Of a stretch of DNA of 64,000 bases, positions 29,150-40,174 are shown piece after piece (the first letter of the stretch is position 1; each line of letters begins with the position of its first letter). Source of the stretch: Girardinichthys multiradiatus (lineage: Eukaryota; Chordata; Actinopteri; Cyprinodontiformes; Goodeidae); the NCBI RefSeq assembly GCF_021462225.1, contig NC_061801.1, positions 8,118,125 to 8,182,124 on the forward strand, given 5' to 3'. The notes beneath the pieces are model-generated. The model was given only the letters and a program-made list of their open reading frames with translations. It had not been told where the DNA came from and made no database searches. The position numbers and the translations under genes were made by a program.

Positions 29150-30390
29150 CCTACGCACTGGTCTCTCCTTTCCCGGACATGGAGACAAGCTCTGTTCTTG
29201 GGGAGGAGACTTCGATGTAGAACTTCTGGTTCAGCAAAAGAGCAGCAGCTGGGATAACGGTGTCATTTGGTGCTGACTGAATGAAGCTGCATGTCACAGT
29301 TAGGAGGAATTTGTTACCTCCTGCTAATTTTGGAGCTGGTTCGACCCAGTTGGTCTGAAGGTGGAACCAAAGTAATGTAACGCCCCTTCGCTGAAGCGGA
29401 GGTTGACCGATTGGCTGGGATTGTTGAAAGTGGCAGCAGGTTAAGCATCCTTGGATGTAGACCTGAGTGTTGTGAGACGTTGGAGGTCAGTACGTCATCT
29501 GTTGGAGGGTGTGGAGTGTGGCTTTGTAGCTCCTATGGCCCCCTACAGGAGAGTAATGGCCGTAGGATAATGTGACCCCCCTTTGGTCTGTGGGACCAAT
29601 GCTGAAAGCATGGGAGAGCTGTTTGATGCCAATCTGCGCACTGGAGGTGCACACTCTGGCTGTCTTAAGAAGAGGGCGGGGTCTGTCTGCTAAAAGCATT
29701 GTGTGGCTGTGTTGTGCCTCAGTTAAAAGAGGATCTTCTTGGCACAAGCGGTCATACAGCTCTCTACCAGTTGATAACTGCCCTAGCCAGAATGCTAGAA
29801 GCATTTCTGGTATGAACATGATTTCCAGGTGTACACCTTCCACCACTTTGGGGTTGCAAGTTTTCACACCTAGGTTCTTTAAAGAGCAAAGAAATGATGC
29901 ATGTCTGCAGGGAGGAGTTTTCTGGGTGGCTGGGTGCAGCTGTGTCACAGAGGTCCCTATGTCTGGCACCGACAAGGGCCTGAGAGGTTCTTTGGGCTCC
30001 TCTAAGCTGGCAACCTGGTTTGTTACCAAGGATGGTTTACTGCTTGCACCCAGTGGTGTTTGCACCTCCGCCTGGACCCAGAGTTGGTCCAAGGGGCAGT
30101 CAATGAGTGGGGCCAGCCTGTCCAGCAGGTCCTGGCCACCAACAAAAAGCTCTGTGTTCAATGTGAACATATAGATGGGGTGCACCAGAGTCATGTCTTT
30201 GAGTGTGATGTTCATCTCCACCCAGCTGGTGATGCTTACATCACAAGCTTCAGCCTGAAATGGTTTACTGAGGGAGAGCATGGCTCTACTCACCTCCTCA
30301 AACAAGACCGAGAACATCAGGCTGATCTCTGATCCTGTTTTAAAATGGAACCTCAGTTTGACCTGTCCTCCTATACTAGTGAGATAGTAT
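29150..30390 (-). pseudogene. ERV-like pol relic: protease end joined to integrase start
   Basis: The 276-codon open stretch 30317-29487 begins with an aspartic-protease-like C-terminal part (HPIYMFTLNTELFVGGQDLL, with the GQDLL loop) and ends with YSPVGGHRSYKATLHTLQQM, the His-His half of an integrase HHCC zinc domain. Beyond a stop near 29487, minus-strand codons continue with GCLTCCHFQ (the Cys pair) and a GNKFLLTVTC core-strand start. RT and RNase H, which normally separate protease and integrase by about 700 codons, are absent. The middle of the ORF (29700-29960) is not recognisable. Confidence 0.65.
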
Positions 30391-30416
30391 ACGTAACCTG
30401 TATGGTTTCATGAAGG

Positions 30417-31697
30417 TTGTGGAGGAACAGAGATTTAAAAGCATGTTCCTCCTCTATGCCAGGAGCATTGGATGAACTCCAAGCCCTACAAATGACCCAG
30501 CCAGAGCACCGGGCATGCAGTATCATGTGTTTTACTGAGACATGGCTGCAGAATCATGTCCCCGACTCCAGCGTCTCTCTGCCGGGCTTTTTAACCATAC
30601 GAGCAGACAGAGACTTAAAGAGGAGCGGCAAATGTAAAGGAGGTGGACTGGCAGTATTTGTGAACAACAGATGGTGTCATCCAGGACATGTTACTGTGAA
30701 GTGTCAACTCTTCAGTCCAGATATTGAACTGTTGGCAGTAAGTTTTCGTCCATATTATTTACCCAGAGAGTTCACCAGTGTTATTTTGGCAACAGTTTAC
30801 GTTCCACCTTCCGCTGTTGCCGACACTGCATGTGATGCCATCAGCTCAGTTGTTGCTAAGCTACAGACACAAAACCCCAATGCTTTTGTGGCAATTTCTG
30901 GTGATTTTAACCATGCTTCACTCTCTGCTACACTTCCAACGTTTCAACAGTTTGTCAGCTGCTCTACCAGAGAAAACAAAACATTGGATTTGTTTTATGC
31001 AAATGTCAAGGACTCATACATCTCTACAGCAAGACCTCCGCTAGGCAAATCAGATCACAGTCTTGTTTTTCTCTGCTCGAAATATAAGCCCCTTGTTCAG
31101 AGGCAACCTGTAATAAAGAGGACTGTGAGAAAATGGTCACAGGAAGCTGAAGAAGCTCTGCAAGGTTGCTTTGAGGCTACAGACTGGGACGCACTGTGCC
31201 AGCCACATGGAGAGGACATCAATGCCATGACTGAGTGTGTAACCGACTATATAAACTTCTGTGTGGATAACATCATCCCCACCAGAACTGTGAGATGCTT
31301 CCCCAATAACAAACCTTGGATCACCAGTGACCTGAAGGACCTGCTTAACAAGAAAAAAAGAGCCTTCAGAGAGGGAGACAGAGAATTATTGAGGAGTTTA
31401 CAGAAGCAACTTAAAGTCAAGATAAGAGACAGCATGGAGGTGTACAAGAAGAAGCTGGAGAGCAAGCTCCAGCAAAACAATATCAGAGATGTATGGACAG
31501 GGATGAAGAAGATCACAGGCTTCAAGCAGAAGGATGATCAGACCGATGGATGTCTGGACAGAGCCAATGAACTGAACGAAGCTCAGCATCCTCCTCTTCT
31601 GCTCACAGCCAAACAGACATTCCACCCTCCTTTGACCCACAGGACCCACAGCTGTACAGTAACACTTCACATTTTTTATCTTCCACCTCAGCCCTAG
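30417..31697 (+). pseudogene. LINE endonuclease domain
   Basis: Encodes an exonuclease-endonuclease-phosphatase-type endonuclease that nicks target DNA. Catalytic landmarks: CFTETWLQN (Glu), KGGGLAVFVN, ATVYVPPS, SGDFNHAS (Asp/Asn) and GKSDHSLVF (the Asp-His near the end). After about residue 385 (NELNE) the frame is lost and the ORF ends in unrelated codons at 31697. The RT ORF continues in another frame, so an indel near 31575 disrupts the polyprotein. Confidence 0.9.
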
Positions 31698-31717
31698 ACC
31701 CTTCTGCTTCTACATGT

Positions 31718-33175
31718 TTGCCATCAACCATATCAGAAGATGCTGATGCTTCCTTTGCTTCCCCCTTCCACCTGTGTGTCTCAAGAAGTCAGGTGAAGAG
31801 ACAACTGGAGAGACTGAATAGGAATAAGGCTGCAGGTCCAGATCATGTCAGCCCTAGAGTCCTGAAGGCCTGTGCAGAGCAGCTCTGTGGGATTCTGCAG
31901 CACCTCTTTAACCTTAGCCTGGCCCAGAAGAAGGTTCCAATGTTGTGGAAGACCTCCTGTCTTGTTCCGGTACCAAAGAAAACTCACCCATCAGTCCTCA
32001 ATGACTATAGACCTGTTGCCCTGACATCTCACATCATGAAGGTCCTAGAGAGACTCCTGTTGGCCCACCTGAGTAAGCAAACAGTAAACCATCAGGATCC
32101 CCTTCAGTTTGCTTATCGCTGTGGAGTTGGAGTTGAAGATGCCATCATACACCTGCTTCAACAAACCCACTGTCATCTGGACAAAGCCAGCAGCACTGTG
32201 AGGATCATGTTCTTTGATTTCTCCAGTGCATTTAATACAATCCAACCTGATTTGCTTTGTCAGAAACTCCAGAAGACTCAGGTGGATGCCTCAACAATCT
32301 CCTGGATTAAAGACTACCTGACAAACAGACCACAGTTTGTGAGACTGAAGGGTTGTGTGTCTAACCAGGTATTCAGCAGCACAGGAGCACCACAGGGGAC
32401 TGTACTCTCACCATTCCTTTTCACTCTGTACACCTCAGACTTCAAGTACAAGACAGACTCCTGTCATCTGCAGAAATACTCGGATGATTCTGCAGTCGTG
32501 GGGTGGATCAGAGATGGACAAGAAGCTGAGTACATGATGGTGGTGGACTGCTTTGTGGCATGGTGTGGAAACAATCATCTCATGTTGAACGTGACTAAAA
32601 CAAAGGAGATGATTGTAGATTTTAAGAGAAACAGGAATAAGTCAAACACTATTTCTATCATGGGAGAAGAAGTGGAGGTGGTGGAGGAGTATAAATACCT
32701 CGGTGTTCACCTGGACAACAGACTAGAGTGGAGATGCAACTGTGAAGCCATCTACAAGAAGGGACAGAGCAGACTGTACTTCTTGAGGAAGCTTAGGTCA
32801 TTTGGTGTTTGCAGCAAGATGCTGCATATCTTCTATAAGTCTGTTGTGGAAAGTGTGATCTCTTCTACCATCATCTCCTGGGGAAGCAGCATCAGAACCA
32901 GGGACTTAAAAAAGCTCAACAAGCAGATAAAAAAGGCTGGCTCTGTTCTGGGGACTCCTCTGGAACCTCTGGAGATCATTGTGGAAAGACGGATTCTTCA
33001 TAAAATGAAGAACATTATGGAGAACTCTGAGCATCCTCTTCATGAGACTGTCCTACAGCAACAGAGTGTTTTCAGTCAGAGGCTTCTTCAGATCTGCTGT
33101 AAGACGGAGCACTACAGGAGATCCTTCCTGCCCACAGCCATCAGCATCTACAACGGCTCTTTGAAGAAACCTACA
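31718..33175 (+). pseudogene. LINE reverse transcriptase domain
   Basis: A 486-codon open frame. Motifs: NKAAGPDHVSPRVLKAC (motif 0/1), VLNDYRPVALTS, FFDFSSAFNTIQP (motif A, catalytic Asp), GAPQGTVLSPFLF (motif B), YSDDSAVVG (motif C, in the place of the usual YADD), EYKYLGVHLDN and SRLYFLRKLRSF (thumb). The FSSAFNT and SRLxFLRK phrases are typical of the Rex1/L2 group. The frame is intact but detached from the endonuclease, so the copy is probably inactive. Confidence 0.92.
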
Positions 33176-33253
33176 TAATATGAGCTATAACAACATTTAA
33201 TTTCCCTTTGGGATTAATAAAGTATTTTTGAATTGAATTTGAATTGAATTACC

Positions 33254-33720
33254 ACCTTGGAAGTAAGCAGCTCTCAGGCGCTGGTCATACTCTCTGGGTG
33301 CTTCGCTTTTGTTTTGCTAGACAACAAAAGCACCAAGTGTTGTGGAGGCCCGGTCCGTGTACACAGAATATTCTTCCCTTAAAGCTTCGCAGAGGGTTGA
33401 GTAATGGTCTCGGACTGCAGGGGGCAGGCTCTCCATGAAAACATGGACGCTCCTGGATGTTGTCTTCCAGATGAGCTTCAATTTTTCTTGTGCTGATGGG
33501 CAGCACAGATCTAAAAGGCAGCGTCCGACTTCCCTAAGATAATCATCAATGTTTGATTCCTCATTATTAGGGTCAAAACACTCTATGCCTTGGGCAAGAG
33601 ACTCAAGTTGGCGTGTGCACGATCCACTCTCAGGGATTGGTGCTGGCCCATCTGAGTCATCAACTGAAGGTTCATTCCTGCTGCATCCCCCGTGTGTCAG
33701 GGCATCACGCTTCACCCTTG
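33254..33720 (-). pseudogene. ERV-like gag fragment
   Basis: The minus-strand ORF 33715-33317 (132 codons) contains FDPNNEESNIDDYLREVGRC, then EKLKLIWKTTSRSVHVFMES and LPPAVRDHYSTLCEALREEY, a retroviral-capsid-like helical region. It stops at 33317, but the neighbouring frame continues with YDQRLRAAYFQGG down to 33254, where the LINE joins. It belongs with the pol relic at 29150-30390, on the far side of the LINE. Assignment is by resemblance to ERV-type gag. Confidence 0.65.
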
Positions 33721-33946
33721 GGTAAGGAAAATGTTACCGATAACTTCACAAAAATTAACTTTAAAAAACTCAGAAATATTCCTGTAAGGATTTTTCTAAG
33801 CATTTTTACCAGGGGTGCCAATAATTGTGAAAGGCTTTGTAGAATCCTTTGTAATAAAAGAATACGATTTTGGCTGAGTTAGACAATATTACCAAGCAGT
33901 TTAAGTGTAATTTTTTCAAAATGTTTTACTTTTTTGTACATTGTTT

Positions 33947-34448
33947 TGTCATAATCCTGCTGTTTCAGTTGTTTTTGAGTTTTATTTCTGGCCTCTGTAT
34001 TTTTTTATTTTCTTGTTGGTTATATTCTCTTAGTGTTCCCATTTTCTAGTTAATCACTTTGTCTACTCATTTCTTAATTTATTTTTGTTTCGATATGTTT
34101 TATTTCTTGCTGTATTTTCTCCCTACTGTGATTCTCCTTCTGCTTATTTTGTCTTCTCTCCATCAGTTCACTCTGCCATGATTAGTCTCGGCTGTTTGCC
34201 ATCACCACCTGATTACCTCCACCTGTTTTTGCCTTGTTTTTTCCACACATTCCTCTGTATTTAAACTCTCTGGTTTTCATCTCTTGCCACTGGTTAGCTC
34301 CGTGTCTGTTGTTTCCAGTTTCCTCGTCCATGCGCAATATCCTGTTCCTTCCGTGCAGTGCTGTAAGTTTTGAACCTTGTGTTTTTTACATTATTGTTTC
34401 ACTTCACCTCTGGCTTCCATTGTATCGTACTACAAACCAAACATGACA
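33947..34448 (+). mobile_element. T-rich LTR-like element with TGTCA...TGACA ends
   Basis: Begins TGTCATAATCC and ends CCAAACATGACA. It shares size, base composition and termini with 11022-11537, and like it has a run of short C/T-rich phrases before the 3' end. No genes inside. Confidence 0.6.
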
Positions 34449-35099
34449 ATTTTAGATGTACTACAGCTCTACTACAAATTGTCATTCACAAACATTCTTC
34501 CTAAACTATATTGTATTTTTAAATAAAGAGATTTTATGTTTGGCTTTGTGCTGATGGAGTTTCATGAGATTTTATTCCAACCATTGTATTAATAAAAGAG
34601 CTTAGTTCAGAGAACTAAGGTTGACTAAACGGGCTGACATCAAAGAGGCCTGCACTGACAGATGTCTGGTTACATGCCACATCAGCATGTCAGGTGCTCT
34701 GTTAAACCCTGTAAACTGTGGCTTATTTGATGTGAAGAGGATCCCCTGAGCAAAGCTGGTCACTTGAAACTGATGCTTGACCATTTTAAGCAACAGATTG
34801 CTACATCATTATCATAAATACAAATAACTCATGTAATTTAACCCTTCCATTTAACCTGTTCTTTCTGTTTGTTAGCTATTTGCAATGGTAACATTTTTAG
34901 ATGAAGATTTATAGCTTAAGCTATCTCAATGAAAAATCTGTACAGCACCAGGTTTACATATCCTACAATATGAACAAAATCTAATTAAAAATGTGAAACA
35001 AATGTGCACTGTTTTGTGGAAAATTGAGCCCTGTTATTTAAATGAGGTATTTATTTACTTAAAAGGGTGTATTTGTTGAAACCTGGGAGTTTCATGTAT
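34449..35099. other. Non-coding stretch, nothing recognised
   Basis: AT-rich spacer between the LTR-like element and the gypsy element, with no supportable feature. Confidence 0.5.
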
Positions 35100-35895
35100 T
35101 GTTTTTACCTGCTGCTAACACTTACTCACCACTAGATGCCGCCAAGATCCCCTGGTGTGGAGGGTAACAGGTGTGCCGCATTTCCATCACCTGGAGGAGT
35201 ATAAGAAGGTGGAGCTGTCAGCACTCCAGTGTCTGAGTGTTAACCTCTATGGGAACTTCTATGGCCAAGCCTTGTATTCTCAGTCCAGACTTTATGTTCA
35301 AAGTCTTACCTTTTTTGTGCTCCTTCCTCAGGAATCCTCAAGTCCTAGTTTCACACTTTGGGACCTTCACCTCTGGCTCAAAGTCCTCAGTTTTGGATCT
35401 TGCCTCAGCCTAAGTACTCAAACCTCAAAAGAAACCTAGTTTGGTTCAATCTCCAGCTGACAGCTTAAAACCAATTCCTCCAGACAAGTGAAACCTGGTC
35501 ACCCTCCACCGATTGTTCACCCAAGTCTCACCAGGTAAATTCATCACAAGTTTATTGATACGGATATCCCATTGCCTATAATCACCAGAGTCTATGCAGA
35601 AGTACTCACCGTCATCCTGGATAATTTACCGGCTCCTCAGCAGTGTCAACTCAGTTCTCCCAGGTTCTCCATCATTCCTCCACGCCAACCTCTATTCATC
35701 AAAAACAGAAAGCTCAGATCTTGCTTCAATTCCCAGTACCCCATTTGTCTACAGAGAACGTACCTGTCCTCCTTTCCCGTACAGTGCTGTGCTTCCAGTC
35801 CTGGCTCCAGTCCAACTTCCATTACCTATCAAATAAACTTGTTAAACTTTTCTCCTGCCTCCTGAGTGTCTTTCTGCAAGTGGGTCAAATCTGTG
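35100..35895 (+). repeat. 5' LTR of the gypsy element
   Basis: Begins TGTTTTTACCTGCTGC at the point where homology to the 3' copy starts. It has a GAGTATAAGAAGGTGG promoter-like block (about 35198) and AAATAAACTTGTTAAAC near the 3' end (about 35832). The 3' boundary is set by the gag start and is approximate, and no clear tRNA primer site was identified. Confidence 0.75.
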
Positions 35896-35904
35896 AAGAA
35901 AACT

Positions 35905-36906
35905 ATGATGGAACACTCAGGTCAATCTGACCCAGCAGAGACACTCAGGAGGACTTTAGCCGAACACAGCCTCCAGATACAATCACACGGATCCACACTT
36001 CATACCCCACTGGAACAACAACGACATTCCAGTCAACAATTAGATCAAATGGCCTCACTCCTGCAACACGCCCTGAATATCTGGACATCCCAGTCACCAG
36101 AGGGAGCCGCTGAGTCACCTGCTTCACCTCCAGTGTCAGAACAACTTCCGTACTCCCGTGACGTCACCTCCCCAAACCCGGAAAAATTATCCGGTGAGAT
36201 CAGTAGTTGTGGAGGATTCTTGTTACAATGTTCATTGGTGTTTAACCATTCCCCTCAGTTGTTCCCCCTTGACAATGCTAAAATTGCATTCATTATAGGA
36301 TTGTTAACTGGAAAAGCGCTTCGTTGGGCAGAAGCCAGATTTACAGACTGTCGTCAATTTGGTTGTTCTTTTGATGAGTTTATTCAAGAATTCAAACAAA
36401 CTTTCATTTTAGAATTAGATCAAACGAGTGTGGCCCATCGCCTCATGGCGCTAAGACAAGGAAAAAGACCTGTGTCAGAATTTTCCATTGAATTTCGTAC
36501 TTTGGCAGCAGCATGTGGCTGGAACTCCTATGCCCTTAAATCAGCCTTTTTCCATTCTTTAGATGAACACTTGAAGGATGAATTAGCTTTGGTTTAAGAA
36601 CCCAAGACTTTAAATGACTATATCACCCTGGCCACACAAATGGACAATCGAATAAGAGAAAGAAAGCATTCTAGAAAGGAACAGTTTGTTGATAAAACCC
36701 GTCCATCAGTCCCATCACAATCAACATGCCCACAGATGAGTGTAAAATCCCTTCAACCAGAACCCATGCAGTTGGGGCGCACCCGGTTAACTCCGGAAGA
36801 AAAACAGCACCGCAGGCAGCCAAACCAGTGTTTATATTGTGGTTCTCCACATCACTTTGTGATAGCTTGTCCAGTTCGGCCAAAAGAGAGGGTCCGCCAC
36901 CTTTAA
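35905..36906 (+). pseudogene. Gypsy gag with CCHC zinc knuckle, one premature stop
   Basis: The structural protein of the retrotransposon particle. I start it at MMEHSGQ (35905), after the LTR. A matrix/capsid-like region (KALRWAEARF, RLMALRQGKRPVSEFSIEFR) is followed by an in-frame TAA at 36595-36597. The same frame then continues (LNDYITLATQMDNRIRER) to the nucleocapsid knuckle CLYCGSPHHFVIAC and ends at 36906. Apart from that one stop codon the frame is continuous. Confidence 0.88.
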
Positions 36907-38860
36907 AGGGGGAGATGGTGGACCAAAAAATTAACAAAGAAAAAAACCCTAGACTGACCTTGTCAGCAACCCTCCTACTTCATCAAGATCAGTTAAACCT
37001 TTCTGCTCTCATAGACTCTGGGTGCGAACAAAACTTAATTGACTTGTCTTAATTGGCTTGTACAACAAGCTAAAATAGCAGTAGAACCCCTGGATCCACC
37101 CCATCAAGTCCTTGCTCTTGATGGGAAAACCCTCAACCAAGTAACTCATCGCACTTTACCTGTAGAACTAATCATTTCTGGAAATCACTGTGAAAAAAAA
37201 CAGCCCTTTTTGTCTTTCCCATTTATCAAAGTTCTCTGGTTTTAGGTTTTCCCTGGTTATACAAACACAACCCCCATCTAAACTGGTCTGAGGGTCGAAT
37301 TGAAGCCTGGTCCACTCATTGTTTATCTGTTTGTTTACAGTCAGCCACCCCTTCCATTTCCAATCCAGTCGATTCAGTGGAGACCGAGCCATCAGATCTG
37401 TCACAAGTTCCCGAGGAATATCTGGACTTAAAACAAGTATTCAGTAAATCTAAAGCCACATCATTTCCACCCCATCGCCCATATGACTGTGCTATTGACC
37501 TTCTTCCTGGGGCACCACTTTCATCAAGCCGTCTTTACAGTATTTCACGTCCAGGCAGGCAAACGATGGAAAAATACATCTCTGAGTATCTTGCAGCAAG
37601 AATAATCCGTCAGTCATCCTCTCAGTTAGGGGCAGGAATTTCTTCGTGAGTAAGAAGGATGGATCTTTTCGTCCATGTATTGATTACAGAGGACTACATC
37701 AGATCACAGTGAAAAATAAATATCCTTTACCTCTGTTGACTTCCGCATTTGAACCAGTCCAAGATGCCACCATATTCACAAAACTAGATCTCTGCAATGC
37801 CTACCATCTGGTCCGGATACGTCACGGAGATGAATGGAAGACACCTTTTAAGACCCCCCTCTGCCATTTTGAGTACCTGGTGATGCCATTTGGGCTAGGC
37901 AACGCTCCAGCAGTTTTCCAAGCATTGGTGAACAATGTGTTAAGAGATTTCTTAAACATATTTGTTTTTGTGTATCTTGATGACACCCTAATTTATTCTA
38001 AAAACATCACTGAACACTGCCACATCCACCTAGAACTTCAATGCCTTCTAGAAAACAGACTCTTTGTTAAAGCAGAGAAATGCAAGTTCCACAAACCATC
38101 TGTCACCTTTCTTGGCTTCATATTAGAGGGTGGGCAGGTTCGCACTGATCCAGAAAAAATCAAGGCAGTGCTCGAATGGCCCACTCCGGATACATGCAAA
38201 CAGCTTCGGCGCTTTCTTGGATTCGCAAACTTCTACAGACGCTTTATAAGGAACTTCAGTCAGGTCGCAGCACCTCTAACTGCCCTCACATCAACCAAAT
38301 AACTATTCAAATGGACTCCAGAATCCGACACAGCCTTTTCTCGTCTAAAAGAAGGCTTCTTCCAGGCATCCATTCTAGCTCATCCTGATTCCACCAAACG
38401 GTTCACTTTAGAAGTGGATGCTTCAAACACTGGAGTAGGGGCAGTTTTGTCACAATGTTTTGATTTGGATTGCAAGCTTCACCCATGTGCTTTTTTTTCC
38501 CCCGCAGACTGTCCCAAGCTGAGCGTAACTACGATGTTGGGGACCATGAACTCCTAGCTATTTAGCTGGTCTTGGAGGAGTGGCACCACTGGCTGGAGGG
38601 TGCAGTTCACCCGGTGCTGGTATGGACCGACCATAAAAACCTTGCTTATATCCAATCAGCCAAACGTTTAAACTCCCGTCAAGCTTGCTGGTCTATGTTC
38701 TTCTCCCGGTTTAACCTATCTATTTCATACAGACCTGGAGATAAGAATGTGAACCCCGATGCATTGTCTCTTCAGTATTCACCAGACGACTCAGGTAAAC
38801 AACCAACCACTATACTTCCCCCAGTTGCATAGTTGGTTTCCCTTACTTAGGAGATTGAGA
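36907..38860 (+). pseudogene. Gypsy protease, reverse transcriptase and RNase H, frame-broken
   Basis: Protease: ALIDSGCEQNLID (active Asp-Ser-Gly) near 37005-37045, after which the frame shifts. RT connection: [14 protein letters not shown] (about 37480) and, after a shift at about 37640, [36 protein letters not shown] (motif A), [14 protein letters not shown] and [11 protein letters not shown] (motif C). The RT stops at 38302 after LTALTSTK. RNase [17 protein letters not shown], two stops near 38555, then [20 protein letters not shown] and [14 protein letters not shown]. Confidence 0.92.
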
Positions 38861-38869
38861 ATATTGTCA

Positions 38870-39940
38870 ACCAAGCCCTACAATCTGAAACCGACCCCGG
38901 TACCAGTCCACCTAACCGCACCTATGTCCCCACGGCAGTCCGCTCAAAACTCATCCACTGGTTTCATTCATCAAAGTTTTCTGCCCATCCTGGCACTAGT
39001 CAAACCATCGCCCTCATCTCACGAAGGTTTTGGTGGCCTTCCGTACATAAGGATGTTAATTAGTATGCCTGCAATAAATCCACTAACCAACCCCCAGCAG
39101 GTTTGCTCCAACCTCTCAGCATCCCTGAAAGACCTTGGTCCCACATCGCTTTGGATTTTGTCACCAGCCTTCCAGGTTCTCAAGGTATGACTACCATCCT
39201 AACCATTATTGACCATTTCTCCAAATCCTGTCACCTTGTGCCTCTCAGAAAACTCCCTTCGGCTCTCCAAACGGCCCAGCTGTTGGTCTAGCACGTTTTT
39301 TGTCTGCACGGCATACCTAAAGAAATCCTCTCTGATCGTGGCTCACAGTTTACTTCACAAGTGTGGAAACACTTTTGTGCAGCACTTGATGCCAAGGTAT
39401 CACTGACGTCAGGTTATCACCCACAATCCAGTGGTCAAACTGAATGCATGAACCAAGAACTTGACTCAACCCTCAGATGCTTTACATCAGACAACCCTTC
39501 AGACTGGAACAAATATTTACCCTGGGTCAAATATGCTCACAATCCCCACATCTCTTCTTCCACTGGATTTTCACCTTTTGAAATCTCTCTAGGTTACCAG
39601 CCTCCCTTATTTCCTACTGACAAAAAGGACATTGCAGTTACCTCAGTTAATCATCACATCCGCCATTGTAAACGGGTCTGGCAATTGACTGTCCGAGCTC
39701 TCCACCGCATCAGTACAAAATATATGCAGACAGAAAACGTTCACCAGCCCCTCAGTATTTACCTGGACAGAAGGTTTGGTTTTCCTCCAAAGACATCCCC
39801 TTGAGATCCATGTCCCGAACATTATCACCCAGATACATAGGTTCTTATCAGATTGAGTCCATAATGAGTCCCACTTCTGTCCGCCTCCATCTTCCTACCA
39901 GCCTCCACATTCATCCTACTTTTCATGTCTCCCAATGAAA
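38870..39940 (+). pseudogene. Gypsy integrase, frame-broken
   Basis: Zinc-domain remnant at 38935-39060 (SAHPGTSQTIALISRRFWWP), a stop at 39061, then the catalytic core: [18 protein letters not shown] (first Asp), [16 protein letters not shown], a TAG at 39289, then [18 protein letters not shown] (second Asp) and [19 protein letters not shown] (Glu). After KTSP a frameshift leads to [14 protein letters not shown] and [13 protein letters not shown] codons, the chromodomain-type C-terminus of this lineage. Confidence 0.9.
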
Positions 39941-39966
39941 ATCTGTCTTCACCAGCACTTTGTTTG

Positions 39967-40174
39967 TTTTTACTTGCTGCTAACACTTACTCACCACTAG
40001 ATGCTGCCAAGATCCCCTGGTGTGGAGGGTAACAGGTGTGCCCCATTTCTATCACCTGGAGGAGTATAAGAAGGTGGAGCTGTCAGCACTCCAGTGCCTG
40101 AGTGTTAACCTGTGTGGAAACTTCTATGGCCAAGCCTTGTATTCTCAGTCCAGACTTTATGTTCAAAGTCTTAC
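39967..40174 (+). repeat. Partial 3' LTR of the gypsy element
   Basis: Matches 35100-35308 from TGTTTTTAC to CAAAGTCTTACC, then changes abruptly to unrelated AT-rich sequence. The remaining roughly 590 bases of the LTR are missing. Confidence 0.9.

Larger units (their letters stand above)
30400..33253 (+). mobile_element. CR1-superclade (L2/Rex1-like) LINE, 5'-truncated
   Basis: A non-LTR retrotransposon encoding an apurinic-type endonuclease and a reverse transcriptase, ending in AATAAAGTATTTTTGAATTG and further TTGAATT units (33217-33250). It is inserted in the opposite orientation within the ERV-like relic: gag sequence resumes at 33254. The 5' end is truncated near 30400, inside the endonuclease N-terminus. 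Confidence 0.9.
26607..33725 (-). mobile_element. Endogenous-retrovirus-like element relic, interrupted by a LINE
   Basis: On the minus strand, high to low: a gag fragment (33720-33254), then a plus-strand LINE (about 30400-33253) inserted within or beside gag, then a protease end and integrase start (30390-29150), a poorly recognisable region, a polypurine tract (TAGGGGGGA at 28093-28101) and a 3' LTR. Reverse transcriptase and RNase H are missing. The gag and integrase types resemble teleost ERV-like sequences often annotated 'NYNRIN-like' (recognition from memory of the family, not a search). All coding parts are broken. Confidence 0.7.
35100..40174 (+). mobile_element. Ty3/gypsy retrotransposon, decayed, 3' LTR truncated
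   Basis: Order: 5' LTR, gag with CCHC knuckle, protease, RT, RNase H, integrase, partial 3' LTR, so the pol order (integrase last) is Ty3/gypsy. Each coding segment carries stops or frameshifts. The 3' LTR copies only the first 208 bases of the 5' LTR. About eight mismatches over those roughly 205 bases separate the two, so the insertion is not recent. Confidence 0.93.

Noticed and set aside
29572..30174. 200-codon plus-strand open frame
   Set aside because: It is the antisense shadow of the ERV-like pol relic, whose minus-strand frame contains recognisable protease and integrase motifs.
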